Below, in pieces: positions 25,140 through 37,795 of a stretch of 64,000 nucleotides of DNA. Under the pieces are notes generated by a model. It was not told the origin of the DNA. It was given only the letters and a program-made list of their open reading frames with translations, and searched no databases. The stretch is from Nannobrachium achirus. Taxonomy: Eukaryota > Chordata > Actinopteri > Myctophiformes > Myctophidae. Made by a program: the position numbers and the translations under genes. The stretch's first letter is position 1. Each line of letters starts with the position of its first letter. The stretch spans positions 20,438,862-20,502,861 of the forward strand of contig OY997650.1 in the NCBI GenBank assembly GCA_963921795.1, in the 5' to 3' direction.

Positions 25140-25640
25140 GCACACAACACTCATTTTCCTTAAAATACATCGAGTATCACTGTTCTCTGTTCTGCATTAG
25201 CCATCACTTAGGCTTCTCTTACGTCACTTTCCTTATCTTAATTAGCCTTATAAAACTGTTTCCCTGCCAAATCATGACACATCTCGATGATGAGACTGAG
25301 ACGTGACATGAGTTAAGGAACGCTTAAAATGAGTTTGGGACTATCAATCTCTTTGGCCCTTCTTCCCTGTTTTATTACGTTTTATTGACTTTCAGAGATT
25401 TCCTGGGGTTTGCCTCAGCAACAGTTGTTAACTGTCCCTCCCCCTTCTCGGCTAATATCTCAGTGCGGCTGCAATATAAACAGCTCAATAGCCCCATCTC
25501 CAGCTTGAAACTCTCTGCTAAGTGACATCTCAATTTCCCTCCCGTTTGAACTTTTAAGCAACCCTTTCTCTAAGCGGGTCCAGAGGAAGTGCAAGGCAGA
25601 GAACGGGCGGTGGGGGGAAGGCACAACTCAATTATACATC
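25140..25640. other. low-repeat intron stretch, candidate regulatory DNA
   Basis: About 500 bases free of recognised repeats, with mixed composition and no protein frame. Only a conservation search could tell whether it is functional. Confidence 0.2.
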
Positions 25641-25811
25641 AAAGAACTTATGTTAAGGACGCCAGGGATTCATGGAAAAAGGTTTCGGGAGACTGGGGAG
25701 GGTCTTTGGAAGAGACAGCTGTACAGTATCAATGCTTGCCAGAGGTCTTGGGGTGGTGGGGATAACACAGACAGGGCGGAGATAATAGACAAGGCTCCTG
25801 AGCCACAGAGC

Positions 25812-25868
25812 GGCAGTGGCTCAGGAGGTAGAGCGGCTGTCTTGAAACGGAAGGTTCCTGGTTCGATA
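25812..25868 (+). mobile_element. tRNA-derived SINE head, fragment
   Basis: GTGGCTCAGGAGGTAGAGCGG (21 bases from 25816) is an A-box region and GGTTCCTGGTTCGAT a B-box region. The body is cut off straight after the B box. Confidence 0.55.
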
Positions 25869-26279
25869 TAATCACATTTTTGTCTTAGGAATGCGACAAA
25901 TACATTTTTTTAATTGAACTCAAGTCTCCATAGTGTGAGTTTTTGATTGAGAAGTTTGCAATAGGAAAAAGTACAGTTTCATGACAGCACAAATCACTGG
26001 TACAAGGTCAACTAAAAGGAGATCCTAGTAAGCTTTACGGCTTATTTACACAGGAAGGGGGCTTAGTCTATTTACAAGTCTCGAGTACAGCAGCCGTCTG
26101 AAGGTGACTTTTCAGACCAATTTTGAAGGTGGCTAGGGATTTTCACTCCTTTAAGGCCTGCGGTAGGGCGTAGTAGTAGTTTGTCAGGTACATGGGTATC
26201 TTGGAGGTGTAGTGTATCTTGTAAACCAGGCCCATTGCAAGAATTCAATAGAAGAAAAGAAAGAAAAAAGGTCATTTTG

Positions 26280-26405
26280 GGGATGACCTACTCCTTTAAC
26301 CCTAAGCAGGTTGGTGCCTTGTATAATTTCCTCTGCCATCGGAGTGTGAATGGATGAATGTATTGGACATTGTAAAGCGATAAAGTGGCTATGTAAATAT
26401 ACCAT
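26280..26405 (+). mobile_element. fish SINE 3' part
   Basis: GGAGTGTGAATGGATGAATG, then GTAAAGCGATAAAGTGG and CTATGTAAATATACCATT, follow the order of the 3' region of widespread fish SINEs. The head is missing. Confidence 0.5.
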
Positions 26406-27017
26406 TAAGCACTTCTTAAGCCCTATATACTTCAAACAAAACTTGTTGAATTCTTTTTCTGCCTATGACATGCACAAAATAAGGTTGTCATATACTGTAG
26501 GTAGAAAGTGTTAAAAAAAGGAAAACGATTGGAGAATATTGTGGTATATTGAATATGATATGTATCACTAAATAAAATCATTTTGCATCTGCAAAGGTTA
26601 TTTTGTTAGGAAAATGCATAACATTACAACCTCTGCATCTTATTCCATGGCCACTGTTAAAACACTGGGTATATTTCTGAAGAAAAAACAACAACTGCTG
26701 GCTTCCTTCTCCCACATAAAGTGACAGACAGAGACAGAGACAAGACACAGCCTCTTAACAGCTGACAGACTAGAATGACATGTTGTCAATGTATTCACTG
26801 TTGCCAAAGTTTGACAAAGATGGGCGGTGACAGAAAGCTTGAACATCTGTTCTTCACCTTAATTAGACAGAGTTTTTAAGTGTTCGTTTGGAATGTATGT
26901 GAGCTGATAACCTAAAGCAAAAAAGAGATTTTAATGACAAAGCACTTTCAGCACTGTACAGTGTTAAAGGAAGAAATGACTTTGGATGCTAATTTATTTT
27001 GGTTTGTAAAACATATC

Positions 27018-27519
27018 TTAACTCATCTAGTGCCATTCGCGAGATGTCTCGCGAAATGTACTCGAGTATCTGTAGTGCCACGGGATATCTCGGGAAAAGT
27101 AATAGATTACTGTAACGGCGAGTACATTACCGAGAAGAATCGCCGGCGGTCCGGAGACGAAATCCGTCGCTGATTTCGCATCATCACGGCTCCACGAGCA
27201 CAAAATAGTCCCATCCATAACATTGAGGTGGACGGGGGATCTCATCTTTAATGTCCATTATCTCAAAACTACACTTTAGAAGCTAGGATGGAGGCAGATG
27301 CTCGCTTATGTTACACAGTTATTAAAGCTCCCGGTCGGCCATTACACAACTCCACGTGGACACGGATCGGTTCTGGCGCACGATCCGATGACGTCAGACC
27401 AGAAGTGATTGCGCGGTGGACTTCTGGCCTTCAAAATAAGACAACGCAAGTGAATGGGACCTGAAGGAGGCACTTTGGACATTATAATCCGTTAATGTCT
27501 GGGGCTCTGAATGAGTTAA
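27018..27519. mobile_element. TTAA-flanked MITE with internal palindromes, 502 bp
   Basis: Both ends are TTAACTCAT: the left continues TTAACTCATCTAGTGCC, and the right read backwards TTAACTCATTCAGAGCC. A TTAA at each border fits piggyBac-type target duplication. The left part has two AGTGCC boxes, each followed by a palindromic word: TTCGCGAGATGTCTCGCGAA (27035-27054) and CGGGATATCTCGGG (27080-27095). No transposase frame. Confidence 0.65.
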
Positions 27520-28018
27520 TGGTGAATCCAGAACTAAGAAAAAACTTGATTAAAATAAATCAGAGACTCCAAGACATCCGAGACGCGTTGTGAGCAGTTA
27601 TCGGGCAAGCGCCACCATCGTACGACGTACACCCAAGTATACATAAGGCTTTAGTCATACAGTAATACCAGTAATGCCGCGTTACAAGTATACATATATA
27701 TACATACATACATACGGACAAGCTGTACGGTTCTCACAGTAAACTGCAACCTAAGGTCGCAACAATACATCATAATGTAGCTAGATTGGAGCCTGCATTA
27801 TATTAGGCTCATTCTGTTTTACTGTAATTAGCTTACACTTTCTATGGGACCTCACAACAAAGACTAACAATAAACAAATCAAAGCAACTTTGCAGTATAA
27901 TAGAAGAACAAAGTTGATCGTATAGGTGAACAGTACATGTGTTTCAACAGCTCTCAACAGTACTTCTGTTGTTCAGCTCTCTCCCCTTCTCAAACGCACG
28001 CATGTACACACACACTCA

Positions 28019-28070
28019 CTCACTCACTCACTCACACACGCACAGACGCACACACTCACGCAAACGCATT
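28019..28070. repeat. CACT/CACA-rich microsatellite
   Basis: CTCACTCACTCACTCACT passes into CACACGCACA units. Confidence 0.85.
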
Positions 28071-28099
28071 TTTCCTTCTCTGTGGTGGAAGTGACAGCC

Positions 28100-28330
28100 A
28101 AAACAGATATGAGCAAATTGGAAAGGCTATAAAGCTCTATTAAGCCAAATCTAGCCGCGCTCGGTGGAACGATGAGGAGAAAACTGAGAGGAATGAGGGC
28201 GGTAGTCATGGAGAAAAACAGAGGTGGAGAGAGATGGAATTGGAGAGGTAGCGATTTGCATAATGCCAAATGGAGCCCTCCCGAGGTTGATGCGGTGCTT
28301 GTTGCACTGCTGAGCACATTTTACAACAAT
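28100..28330. other. low-repeat block with octamer word, candidate regulatory DNA
   Basis: No repeat is recognised. GATTTGCATAATGCC at about 28254 contains a POU-octamer-like word. Functional status is unknown. Confidence 0.2.
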
Positions 28331-28415
28331 ATGCTTTTATTTTTTATTTTTTCCTGAAACACTGGACACCATTCCTAACCCTCCCCTACTGTATACTGTA
28401 AAATGTCACTCGCAC

Positions 28416-28526
<111 letters not shown>

Positions 28527-28768
28527 ATGTGCACAAACAAACAGTGGCAGAGTCCCACAAACTGCTAACTACAAACCCTGCAGAGATTGACAAGATGCAC
28601 GATGGCCTGCCATGTTAGCAAAACCTTGTCAGAATTGAGAATTTGGCAAGCGGTTTGGAGTGAGAAAGAAGGTATGGAGAACAGGAGAGAAGGGAGGGGG
28701 GGCATTGATTTATTCAAAGACTGAGGAGTGGGTGAATCAAACTTTAATGGCTTTTGGGAGCGCAAGCC

Positions 28769-28771
<3 letters not shown>

Positions 28772-28863
<92 letters not shown>
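28772..28863. repeat. (TC)n microsatellite
   Basis: A pure run of about 92 bases. Confidence 0.98.
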
Positions 28864-28866
<3 letters not shown>

Positions 28867-29924
28867 CCAATCTTCCCCCCTTTCACTCAATCTTTTCCTC
28901 TGCCTGCTCCATCTCTCCAACTCACCCCCTTCGTTCCCCCAGTTTGCTTGCTCTCCTGTAAATACAGTACACTCTCGGATGGTCACTCACAAAAAAAAGA
29001 AGAAATCACAAGCCTGCCTTCTCCGACAGAATGAATCTCCACCCATCCCTCAGCAGCAGCACGCGAATCAAGGTGCTCTTCATGCTCGGCGGGATAAAGT
29101 AAACGACAGACAGATAAAGAGAGGAAGTGGAGGTGATTTACCTTCACGATTGGCAGCATACGTGATGCCCAGGCAGAGTTTGTTGCTCTAACCCCTGGAC
29201 TGGAAAGGATGTGTGGAAAAAAACGGTTCTGCAGCCAGACTTCATCACTGACAACTCACTTAAAAAGCCATTTGCCCCGAGAGGCTTACTTAAGGACTGC
29301 ACCGGGATCTGTCTTGGATGCTGATCACTGCATGCACTGTTTTTACAATAGAATTTCTGTGTGCTGCCAACCTGCACCCACGTATAAAATATACTCATAC
29401 TGTATGTACGTGCACACACAGATGTTCTGTACATACACACATACACAAAACAAACACCAACATTTTAATTCATAACTGGAAGTAAAGGTTTGCATGCAGA
29501 CAGATGGTAAACGGTCCTCCTAGGCCAGATGCACTGGCCGTATTTACAAACATTGTAGAACTAGCCCAGTGATTACATTAATTAAGTTGATAGGAAGATC
29601 ACATAATGAGTTTTAATGCTGTCAGACACTGTACATTTAGAAAGACACCTACAAAACCAGTACTGCATATACAGTCAAATCTGGAGTAGGCAATATATTA
29701 TTGAGAAAACCAAAGTGAGTTGTTCTGTGATGGGAGTCAACACTCTTCATGCCTTTTTTAAGAAGCTTGATTTATGTGTTGACTGAATGAGTCGCAAAAC
29801 TCGGTTATTATGCTGCTGTCTCACCCCAGCCTCAGTGCTACAAGATATCGTCTACTTTTTGGAAACACTGGAATGATTGTCTCTTGTTATAGCTGATTTA
29901 GGGGTGTTGTTTTTGTATGTAGAG

Positions 29925-30305
29925 CAGGGGTCTTCAATGTTTTCAGGCCAATGTCCCCTTGGTTGAGAAAGAGATGAAGCAGGGACCTTTTCATAGATTC
30001 CATTTCATCAGTGTATTTTGGATTCATGTCAATTTGTGTTTTCAGATATTTAACCACTTGAACCGTCAATACTTAATAAACTTGACCTTTCACTCTGTAC
30101 TTAGTCTGCTCGTTTTCCCCTCTACATCGAACCTCTTTGCCGAAAATAGCCGATCTACAAGCTCACAACGCAGCGTGAGGCATTGTGAGCTTGTAGATCT
30201 GCTATTTTTGGCAAAAGTTCTCCGAATATGGACTCTCTTCACACTGAGTCTGATTTTGAGTCTACACAAATAAAGTTGATTGACTGATTGATTGATTGAT
30301 ATTGC
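29925..30305 (+). mobile_element. CAGGGGTCTTCAAT-type repeat with LINE-like tail
   Basis: It begins CAGGGGTCTTCAATG, has ATGAAGCAGGGACC and GTGTATTTTGGATTCATG blocks shared with 62547-62737, a complete hairpin at 30136-30215, and ends AATAAAGTTGATTGACTG with ATTG repeats. A third, eroded relative is at 58608-58720. The head looks hAT-like and the tail LINE-like, so the class is uncertain. Confidence 0.6.
30136..30215. repeat. GAAAATAGC hairpin with TTTGCC/GGCAAA outer arms
   Basis: One of the best copies: TTTGCCGAAAATAGCCGATC on the left, GATCTGCTATTTTTGGCAAA on the right, with full inner arms ACAAGCTCACAA and TTGTGAGCTTGT. Confidence 0.92.
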
Positions 30306-30911
30306 TTTAACTCTGAATGTAAAACAATTGTAATGTAAAAGAATTACTGGATTTAGCTGTGTATGCATTCATACTGCATATTCAGCAGAATTGCACCAGA
30401 ACAAGTACTGGTCTTATTCATTAAGCAACTTGAGTACTAATGAAAGTGCTATTAAAATCTGAGGTATTATGATAAAATTGTGTTTTGACTAGATTCCATT
30501 GTACCGAACAATCAGTAACACAACTACTGTAGGAGGACAGGGAAAAATATCAATGTATCCACATGATGAAGAGGTTTTTGACAATAGGAAAACCGCACAA
30601 ACCATAAAAAGGCGTGTACATGTATTTGGTTAACAAACGTGTACACACAAACTTCCACCGGCGAGGCCAGAGGTGAATGAAATATTGACTTCCTCCCTCA
30701 TTCCCACCTCCCTCTCCTCATTCTCCTTCTCTTTCTCCCTAAATCCCTCCATCCTTCACTATATGGTGCAGGGTCTTAGTGTCAGGCGGAATTCTCTCCC
30801 GAGGACTGCAGCTGTCAAGCAACGACCACTGAGATCGCTAACCACTAGATTCAATTACAGGACAGACCAGGGTGGATGATACTGAAATCATTATGGGCTA
30901 AATCCAACGGT

Positions 30912-31023
<112 letters not shown>

Positions 31024-31470
31024 TATTATAGTTAAGTTGTTTATTGTAAGTCAAACAAATGCCCTTAATAAAATGATTTACGTTCAACGCAAATGGGAAC
31101 GCATTGTTTTGAAGATCTCAGAGAGCCTTTGCAACTGGAAATAAATGTTTGCCTCTGCACCGGTAGTAAACAAATTACTTGGGGATGCCATAACCTGTCA
31201 GGATACGAGCCAGGGAACTACAAAAGATTACGGATTGAATTTGGGCTTTCATAAGTGAACAAAGGGGGAGGAAGAAAAGAATATATTGTAACAGATTCAT
31301 CTTTGTTCTGCCTGACAGCGGCGGAGGGCACATCAAACATCAGGTGCCCCCGTTTTGTTGCCAGAGTCAACATCAAGAGTAGTCTCACAGCTCATTCACA
31401 GGCGTACAGTAATAGGACCTCTCAAACTCTCCTTGCCGATAAAATGAAATATGAGAGCATATACATATGA

Positions 31471-31480
31471 GTGTATGTGT

Positions 31481-31541
<61 letters not shown>

Positions 31542-31577
31542 TGTGTGTGCGTGCGTGAGTGCGTGTGTGCGTGTGTG
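31471..31577. repeat. (TG)n microsatellite, interrupted
   Basis: GT units broken by GA and GC steps. Confidence 0.93.
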
Positions 31578-31649
31578 TCTGTCAGAGATTCTGCCAAATG
31601 TACTTCTTTCAACTCAAAGTTGTTTTGGTAGAGTATGGTACAGTATGCA

Positions 31650-31870
31650 GCAGAGGGAGGCTTGTGAGTTGAAGGTCACTGGATTGAGATCCTCAATTCA
31701 ACTGTCTAAGCTGGCTGGAGTGTGAGTTATACAGTACCATTAACTTTCTCACAAACTACTCCATCGTTGAGGTGCTGTTGAGCAAGGCACTTAACCCCTC
31801 ATGGACCAGCTTAGTGGATAACCATGAATGACTGTGATTTTTACCTACTGTAGCTCACCCAGAGTGAATA
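31650..31870 (+). mobile_element. tRNA-headed V-type SINE, decayed
   Basis: A tRNA-like head (GAGTTGAAGGTCACTGGATT and GAGATCC) is followed by GAGGTGCTGTTGAGCAAGGC and ACTTAACCCC (31769-31799), the conserved core of fish V-type SINEs. Confidence 0.6.
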
Positions 31871-31910
31871 TGAAGTACGTCACTGTTACGTCACTGTTAA
31901 AAGATACTGC

Positions 31911-31955
31911 AAAAGTACCAGATCTACAAGCTCACAACATTGTCGATCGGCTATA
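31911..31955. repeat. GAAAATAGC hairpin, right arm decayed
   Basis: CCAGATCTACAAGCTCACAA on the left; only GATCGGCTAT remains of the right arm. Confidence 0.65.
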
Positions 31956-32422
31956 TAAAAGAGGTAGAAACGCTGCGTGGGTCCGTGAGTGATAATGAGA
32001 AAACTGTAGGTGCTCTTTGGAAAGGGTATGATAATTATGACAAAAAACCTAGTTCCATTCCGTTAGAGGTATCAAAAAAGTGTGATGATGAGGTGGGGAA
32101 CTTAGAAAGGATCCAAGGCAGCTCTGTTCAGTTCAAAGTAGAACATGTTTTAGTCAATAATGCATGGCAAGAATTAAAAAAATTGTCAGCTATTTTAGCA
32201 ATTTTTGCGTCCATTTATAAGGTGCTGCAACTACTAATTTCAAAACAACTTTTTACAATAACTTTTAGGTTTCATTTACTTTGCGGACCAAATATTTTCT
32301 CTACAGTACGTGTTCATCCAATTTTTACACATTATGGTCCTCACTTTGGGCAGCCGTGCCATGTAATGCGAGCAGTAGCTCCTCAGAGCTTAGGTCAGAG
32401 CGGGACAGTGAGATATAGCTGA
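31940..32422 (+). other. unassigned 160-codon open frame
   Basis: The frame is free of low-complexity sequence, and the middle part (NEKTVGALWKGYDNYDKK; AWQELKKLSAILAIF) has protein-like composition, but I recognise no family. It begins inside a hairpin copy, so its start is not meaningful. There is no Kozak context, splice signal or neighbouring exon that supports a gene. It may be a fragment of an old transposon gene, or chance. Confidence 0.15.
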
Positions 32423-32429
32423 TAGAAAA

Positions 32430-33650
32430 TAGAGGGTGAGGAGGGATTTACCCGCCTGTCTGACAGAATGTGGAGACAGTAAACAGATACGCTCAAAGTT
32501 TGGCAATCTATCACTGGGAGTTTGCTTGTCTGACTGCCTGTTTGCCGATACATTTAATCCATCTATGCGCTTCGGTCCCGAGAGGGTCTGAAGTTGACTG
32601 TGCTATCGACTTGGCATCATTACTGCTTTATCGAAGGAGGAGATCCAAATAGGGGTGTGGTGAATATGAATATTAGTGATAAGGGGGAGAAAGAGTGGAA
32701 TTGAAATTCCAAGATGCTCCGCTGGAACAGTTCCACGCGGAAAAACATTTGCAGTGGCTGCTGCGGGTAGCAATGTTAAGGGCAAGCTACTGTAAGTACG
32801 GGTGGAGGCTAGCACTAAAATAATATGAGAGATGGATGGAAAGCACAAGCTTGGATGTACAGTACGATGAGGTAATGACGAGGGAGACAGGACGTGAGTG
32901 TGTCAATGTCTATGTGAGATACTGGAGAAAGAGAGAAAGAGAGAGAGTTCTTTGGAAGGTACAGTACAGTAGGCCAGAGTGCATGAGAAAGCAAAGAATG
33001 GGAAAGTTTAGAGTCAGTTACAGAAATGAAAAGAGAGAGAAGTGTGTTTTTCCAGTCAGGGGTGGTGTGTTAAACAGCGGGGTGCTAACACAGACTGGGT
33101 GCAGTCAGAGGACTCATTAGTGTCACTTGACGGTGGCAGTCGCATTACTGACACAGTGACCGGCTCGCAGTGGGAGAGAGTGGGGGTCAGGGAGTTTATA
33201 GACTGTAGACAGTAGGAGGTAGGGGCACAATGTGGTTCGCTAAGAATATGTATATACAGTACAGTATATCCTTTTCAAATAATTTGTACAGTATACGCAC
33301 AACCCCTCACTCGCTATACAGTCACCAGTGTGCCGAAGACTGCAAAACATTTTATCTAAGATCTCTATCCATGGATATGTGTGGTGCATTTTGTACATAC
33401 ATTTTTATGGCCACTGATGATGAATGATGAGCACTTGAGCAGCTTGCACAACAGAAGCTTTCTAAAGTGCACAGCATATATACAGTAGCACACAGGCATA
33501 TGCATAGAAATGTGGAGAAAACATGTTATCAATGTGTTGTGCTCACTGCCATGCCTGGCATGCTACGAAATGATCAGTTTGGGCTGTGGCCCATCTGTCG
33601 TTTTTAATGAAACATTATTTTAGGTGATAGTTGTGGCTCTTTTTATTTAG
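32430..33650. other. intron stretch without recognised gene
   Basis: Mostly unique-looking sequence with many TACAGTA words and purine-rich tracts near 32920-33040. No exon or transposon is recognised. Confidence 0.4.
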
Positions 33651-33802
33651 CCTGTGCCACTGTCCAGGGGTGTCGCAACAAATTCTGGGCCCTGGGTACA
33701 AGGATTCACAGCGGGCCCCCCATGAATGTTCTTCATAGGAGGAGGGGCTTTAACGCATTTAGACTGCGAACGCATTATTATGCATTATCTTGTGCATTAA
33801 CT

Positions 33803-33859
33803 ATTGAAAAATAGCAGATATACAAGATTGTAGCTTGTAGATCTATATTTTTGAAAAAT
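33803..33859. repeat. GAAAATAGC hairpin in hAT copy 1, first site
   Basis: ATTGAAAAATAGCAGATATAC and GTAGATCTATATTTTTG arms. The same site in the other two hAT copies is collapsed. Confidence 0.8.
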
Positions 33860-34084
33860 CTTTTAATATTTTAAATCCTTGTAAGTTTTTTTGAAAAACC
33901 TGTGTTTCTATGTCAGTGCTGCTCAAACCTCAAATGTGAAGGACCCCCAAAATGATATGTATTTGGCCACGGACCCCCATCTCAAAATATTTAGTTCCAG
34001 GGACCCCCCAGAAGCAAAATTGAGTTACAATGTTCTTTTAAAAAATACATATATTCAAAGATTTGCACACATTTTCACGACTTT

Positions 34085-34159
34085 TAAAAAATAGCAGATC
34101 TACAAGCTCGCAGCGCTGCACTCTGTGTCGCACTCTGAGCTTGTATATCTGCTATTTTC
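34085..34159. repeat. GAAAATAGC hairpin in hAT copy 1, second site
   Basis: AAAATAGCAGATCTACAAGC and GCTTGTATATCTGCTATTTT arms around a GC-rich loop. Confidence 0.9.
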
Positions 34160-34259
34160 CATATAGCTAAAGTATAAAACAATTAAGGCCCTTCCACCTT
34201 GGGCCCTAGTAACTCAGTCCCACTTTTCCCCCCCTTGTGACGCCCCTGCCACTGTCTGA

Positions 34260-35040
34260 TGGTTAGCATGCTGTAAATCTGGTCGGCTCGTTAGCGCCGA
34301 CGGTGGGAATGCTAGCAGCCCACCTGCTCCTCTTCATGCGCTTTATGGCCACCACAAATGAAAACCCGCCATTACACACCCGTTCTTCCCACTCCCCGGT
34401 GCGCATGTATAAACCTAACCCGTTCACATGGCTTCATTAGCTTTCTATAGGGCTTCTGGCTGACCACAACCATAATACATTACACCGAGTATTCACCCAT
34501 ACCTACTGTACTTAAACCACATGGACCCTAGCGTCCCTGTTTTGGGGGGCGAATATTCAACAAAGACATTTGGTGTCGAGGGAAAAGAAGAGTGGACCTA
34601 GTATAATGCCCTGGTGGACCCCGGTCAACTATTAAAGCATATGAATGATCTATAGGGTTTAAGTGTTTAACCCTTCTCAACCATTCCTTTCTGTCAACAT
34701 TGAATTTATTGCTTATCTCGCCACTTTCTTTCTCCTAGTCTCTCGCTCTCACTGTTTGTCTCGTCATCTCCCTGTCACCTTGTCAATCTATCTCTCCCCC
34801 CCCCCCCCCCTCCTTTTCTTAACTGCATTAAAGTTCAGCAGCAGTTCCTCGTAACGCTGATGGTACCGTGAGCCCCGACTGGCCAGTTACTGTGGCACAT
34901 CCAGTTGAGTGACAGCTTGATGGAAGTGATGTCACAGTGTGTTTGCTCTGCCTGCCACAGGTCACTGGAGGTCACTGAGGCAACGAGGCACAGAGAGGAG
35001 CAACGATAGAAAGTTATGGAGATAAAAGATGAGATAGAGG
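34260..35040. other. intron stretch without recognised gene
   Basis: Contains a C run (34798-34810) and pyrimidine-rich tracts. No exon is recognised. Confidence 0.4.

Positions 35041-35044
<4 letters not shown>

Positions 35045-35113
<69 letters not shown>
35045..35113. repeat. (GT)n microsatellite
   Basis: A pure run of about 69 bases. Confidence 0.97.
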
Positions 35114-35115
<2 letters not shown>

Positions 35116-35929
35116 TGAGAGAGAGGTGGGGAGGGGTGGGGCAGGATGCCACAGTTGGAGAGGATGCAACAAGGAAGGAACTGACTCTCGAAAGAATTCT
35201 CTGTCTTTCCCCAGTACTCCCCAAGGCTTAGAAGGCATATGGCTTCAACGAGCAGTTCTCAGTGCACACCTTGGGCTTGGACTATCTGCTGCATTATTAT
35301 CAACATAAGATGCATTCTGTATAAACATTTACTGGGCCTCATTCATCAAGTAAGATAACAAAAATAAGGTTGATTTATTATATCAAAAGTATGCCCCTTG
35401 CAAATCTCCCTCACGTTGTACTCACAAGCGTCGGAGGCACATTTGTTTGCATATTAGTTCATGCTTACCGAGTGGAATGAATCAGCATTTGAAGCAAAAT
35501 TATTTATATAGAGATGTCAAAACCTCAACAAAACTAAGCGTAATTTTTTAAAGACACTGAAGATGCGGAAACGGAATCTTTTCAGAGTGATATTCTACCT
35601 TGTGTGAAGGAAGGTGGAAAATGGTTGAATTTAATGTTTTTTTTTCAGAGGCTCACCCGAAGTCTATTGTTTGCAAATTCTCTGTTAAGTGGACCATATG
35701 TGAATCCCACACACAGGCAGCAGTTTCATTGGCCTGAGAGAACCTTCCCCCGGTGGGCAAGGCAGACTAAACAGCCTAGACTAAACAGCCTTTCTTTCTC
35801 CCATTTATTTGCTTTGACTTTATGGATTGGAGAGATTTCTCTCCAATCTCTCCAGCCAGTAGCTTTGAAGATTTGGTGAGGACTGGGAGAAGAAGAGGGT
35901 ATGTGTTCAATATAAACACAAAAACAAGT

Positions 35930-36008
35930 GTGTGCGAGCGTGAGTGTGCGTGCATGCGTCTGTGTGTGGGTGTGCGTGTGTATGTGCTTGCGTGTGTGTG
36001 TGTGTGCA

Positions 36009-36072
<64 letters not shown>

Positions 36073-36098
36073 TGAGTGTGTGTGTGTGTGTGTGTGAG
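35930..36098. repeat. (TGCG)n and (TG)n microsatellite
   Basis: Sixteen or so CGTG units at 36010-36073, flanked by TG-rich bases. Confidence 0.95.
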
Positions 36099-36644
36099 AT
36101 AGATTTCAGCCCCTGTTTGAAGTGCTCTTCTCTTCTCTGGCAATTACTTCATATCAAGGATTAGATGGGGGAGAGGGCAACGGAAGAGGCAGAATGATGG
36201 AAAGAATGGAAAGCTGAGGAGGAGAGGTAGAGGACGGAGTAGTGAGAGAAGCTGACAGAAGACGAGAGAAGAAAAGATTTGAGTCTGCACAGCAGGGAGC
36301 GTTCTCCTTTACCGTACCAAAAGCTGAGTGCATTCTCTCTATAAATATGAATGGTAAGAGAATTCCTCAATTCTTGGCGAAATTGCACAATCGACACTGT
36401 CTGAAGAATGTCTGAACCACAAAAAGATGATGACATTATTACCAACTACCGTATTATCAAAAACTATTAGTTCATTATCCAACTACCCTTTATAATGGAT
36501 AGAATAATAAAAAAAACAAAGAGATTCTAGAAACACTTCATCTCAAGACAAGACACAACCACCAAGGCACAGCAGTATCAAAATCATGATTCAAATATTT
36601 GTATTACTAATAATAGAACAATATATTTATATATTATTTGTTCC

Positions 36645-36740
36645 CTCTCTTGATGTACCTTGCTCTTTACTGTACTCTGTTCTTGTTTTTGCCTCTGGGC
36701 AACTGATTTTCCCCCTTGGGATAATAAAGGTATATATAAC
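36645..36740 (+). mobile_element. LINE 3' end (GGGATAATAAAGGTAT family)
   Basis: GCCTCTGGGCAACTGA, TTTCCCCC and TGGGATAATAAAGGTAT match the minus-strand 3' end of the LINE at 62739-63875. No reading frame is left. Confidence 0.65.
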
Positions 36741-36938
36741 AAAGTATGCTTTATTTGTCCATTGTGCTTGTGCATCGACGACAGTCTTGCACAGCAGGTT
36801 GCTGCTTAATGAATACAAGACGGGTAGGTGCCTTGGATGCAGTGACATGGTGTATTACACAGTAAAATCCTGGATGCTCATTTAATCCTGAGAAAGCAAA
36901 AAGTGACCTGTAAGGCGTGTCATACTGTAGGTACTTAC

Positions 36939-37031
36939 CTCTGCGATATGCACAGTGTAAGGCTGTCCATGAAATGTTGGCGCATTATCATTCACATCTC
37001 CGATCTGAATGTTCACTGTGTCTTTCACCAC
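36939..37031 (-). CDS. cdh23: cdh23 exon: end of EC1 and EC1/EC2 calcium linker
   Basis: This 93-nt exon has 31 codons and is phase 0 at both ends. It starts VVKDTVNIQIG, carries the canonical linker DVNDNAPTF and ends GQPYTVHIAE. The acceptor is TTCCAG and the donor is GTAAGT. The DxNDN motif and the following P-x-F, together with the closing AE of an xEx motif, coordinate the calcium ions that stiffen the EC1-EC2 junction, which is the part of CDH23 that forms the handshake with PCDH15. Human CDH23 as I recall it has the same layout: a VNIQVGDVNDNAPTF-like stretch then QPYSVRIPE. It is followed by the 31.6-kb intron. Confidence 0.95.
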
Positions 37032-37644
37032 CTGGAACATATAGACATACCATTGTGAAGTCCTGGTGCAGAATTACAGCTACCTGCAACCTGCAAAATC
37101 TCTACAAATATAAAAAGTAATTTAGCAACCCCATTTCGGGACGAAGAAGATGAAAAAGAATTATCCTTTATTGATTTTTCGAAAGTCTCAACAACAACAG
37201 AAAATGAAACCTGTGCCCAACTACAAATTAAAGTGACAACCATCTCAAAGAAACACTGGATGATTGAGTCGCCATGGGATGTATATTGATCCATACAATG
37301 CGCACATAATTCTTGATTAACACTGTCAAAGAATCTGAATGAGAGAGTACAATAAAAAAAGCAAAGTATAATAGAAAAAAGCAAAGTAAAAAAAATAGAA
37401 AACAAATGGGAATCAGCATGGTTAGTAGGTGTCTTTGTCCAATCAGATATGCCCACACATTGATAAAACTAAATACTATAGTACTTTATGGAGAGAAAAA
37501 ATATCTTAGCCACAGAAAGGCGATATTAGTGTATTACATTATTACCCTTGAGGCAGACTAAGCTGGATGTCAGTATCTTACAGGAGCTAAACACTATGAG
37601 AAGGACAGCTGTCACAATGAGTACATGTGCAAGAGAAAAATATG

Positions 37645-37691
<47 letters not shown>

Positions 37692-37795
37692 GGGAGGTCT
37701 CTGTGTGTACTATTTGGGCTGGCGGCCACACTGTGTCCAGATGTCAGGGTGTGATGGAAGGTGACATAGCTGTGATCACAGTGGAGATCGCTTAC
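37032..37795. other. cdh23 intron, 764 nt
   Basis: Lies between the 48-nt exon and the EC1/EC2 linker exon. It holds a (GAAA)n microsatellite at 37645-37690 and no recognised transposon. Confidence 0.9.
37645..37690. repeat. (GAAA)n microsatellite
   Basis: About eleven AAAG units. Confidence 0.97.

Larger units (their letters stand above)
33665..34248 (+). mobile_element. hAT-type MITE, CAGGGGTGTC family, copy 1 (584 bp)
   Basis: It begins CAGGGGTGTCGCAAC and ends TTGTGACGCCCCTG, so the termini are inverted repeats. The 8-bp sequence CCACTGTC lies immediately outside both ends (33657-33664 and 34249-34256), as expected for a hAT transposase. It encodes no transposase and must have been moved in trans. 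It contains two hairpin copies (33803-33859 and 34085-34159) and a GGACCCCC-rich middle shared with 57079-57509. Confidence 0.93.

Noticed and set aside
25812-25868. A true tRNA gene
   Set aside because: Only the A- and B-box half is present and no acceptor stem or cloverleaf can be closed; it is a SINE head. The same holds for 25052-25130 and 1597-1680.
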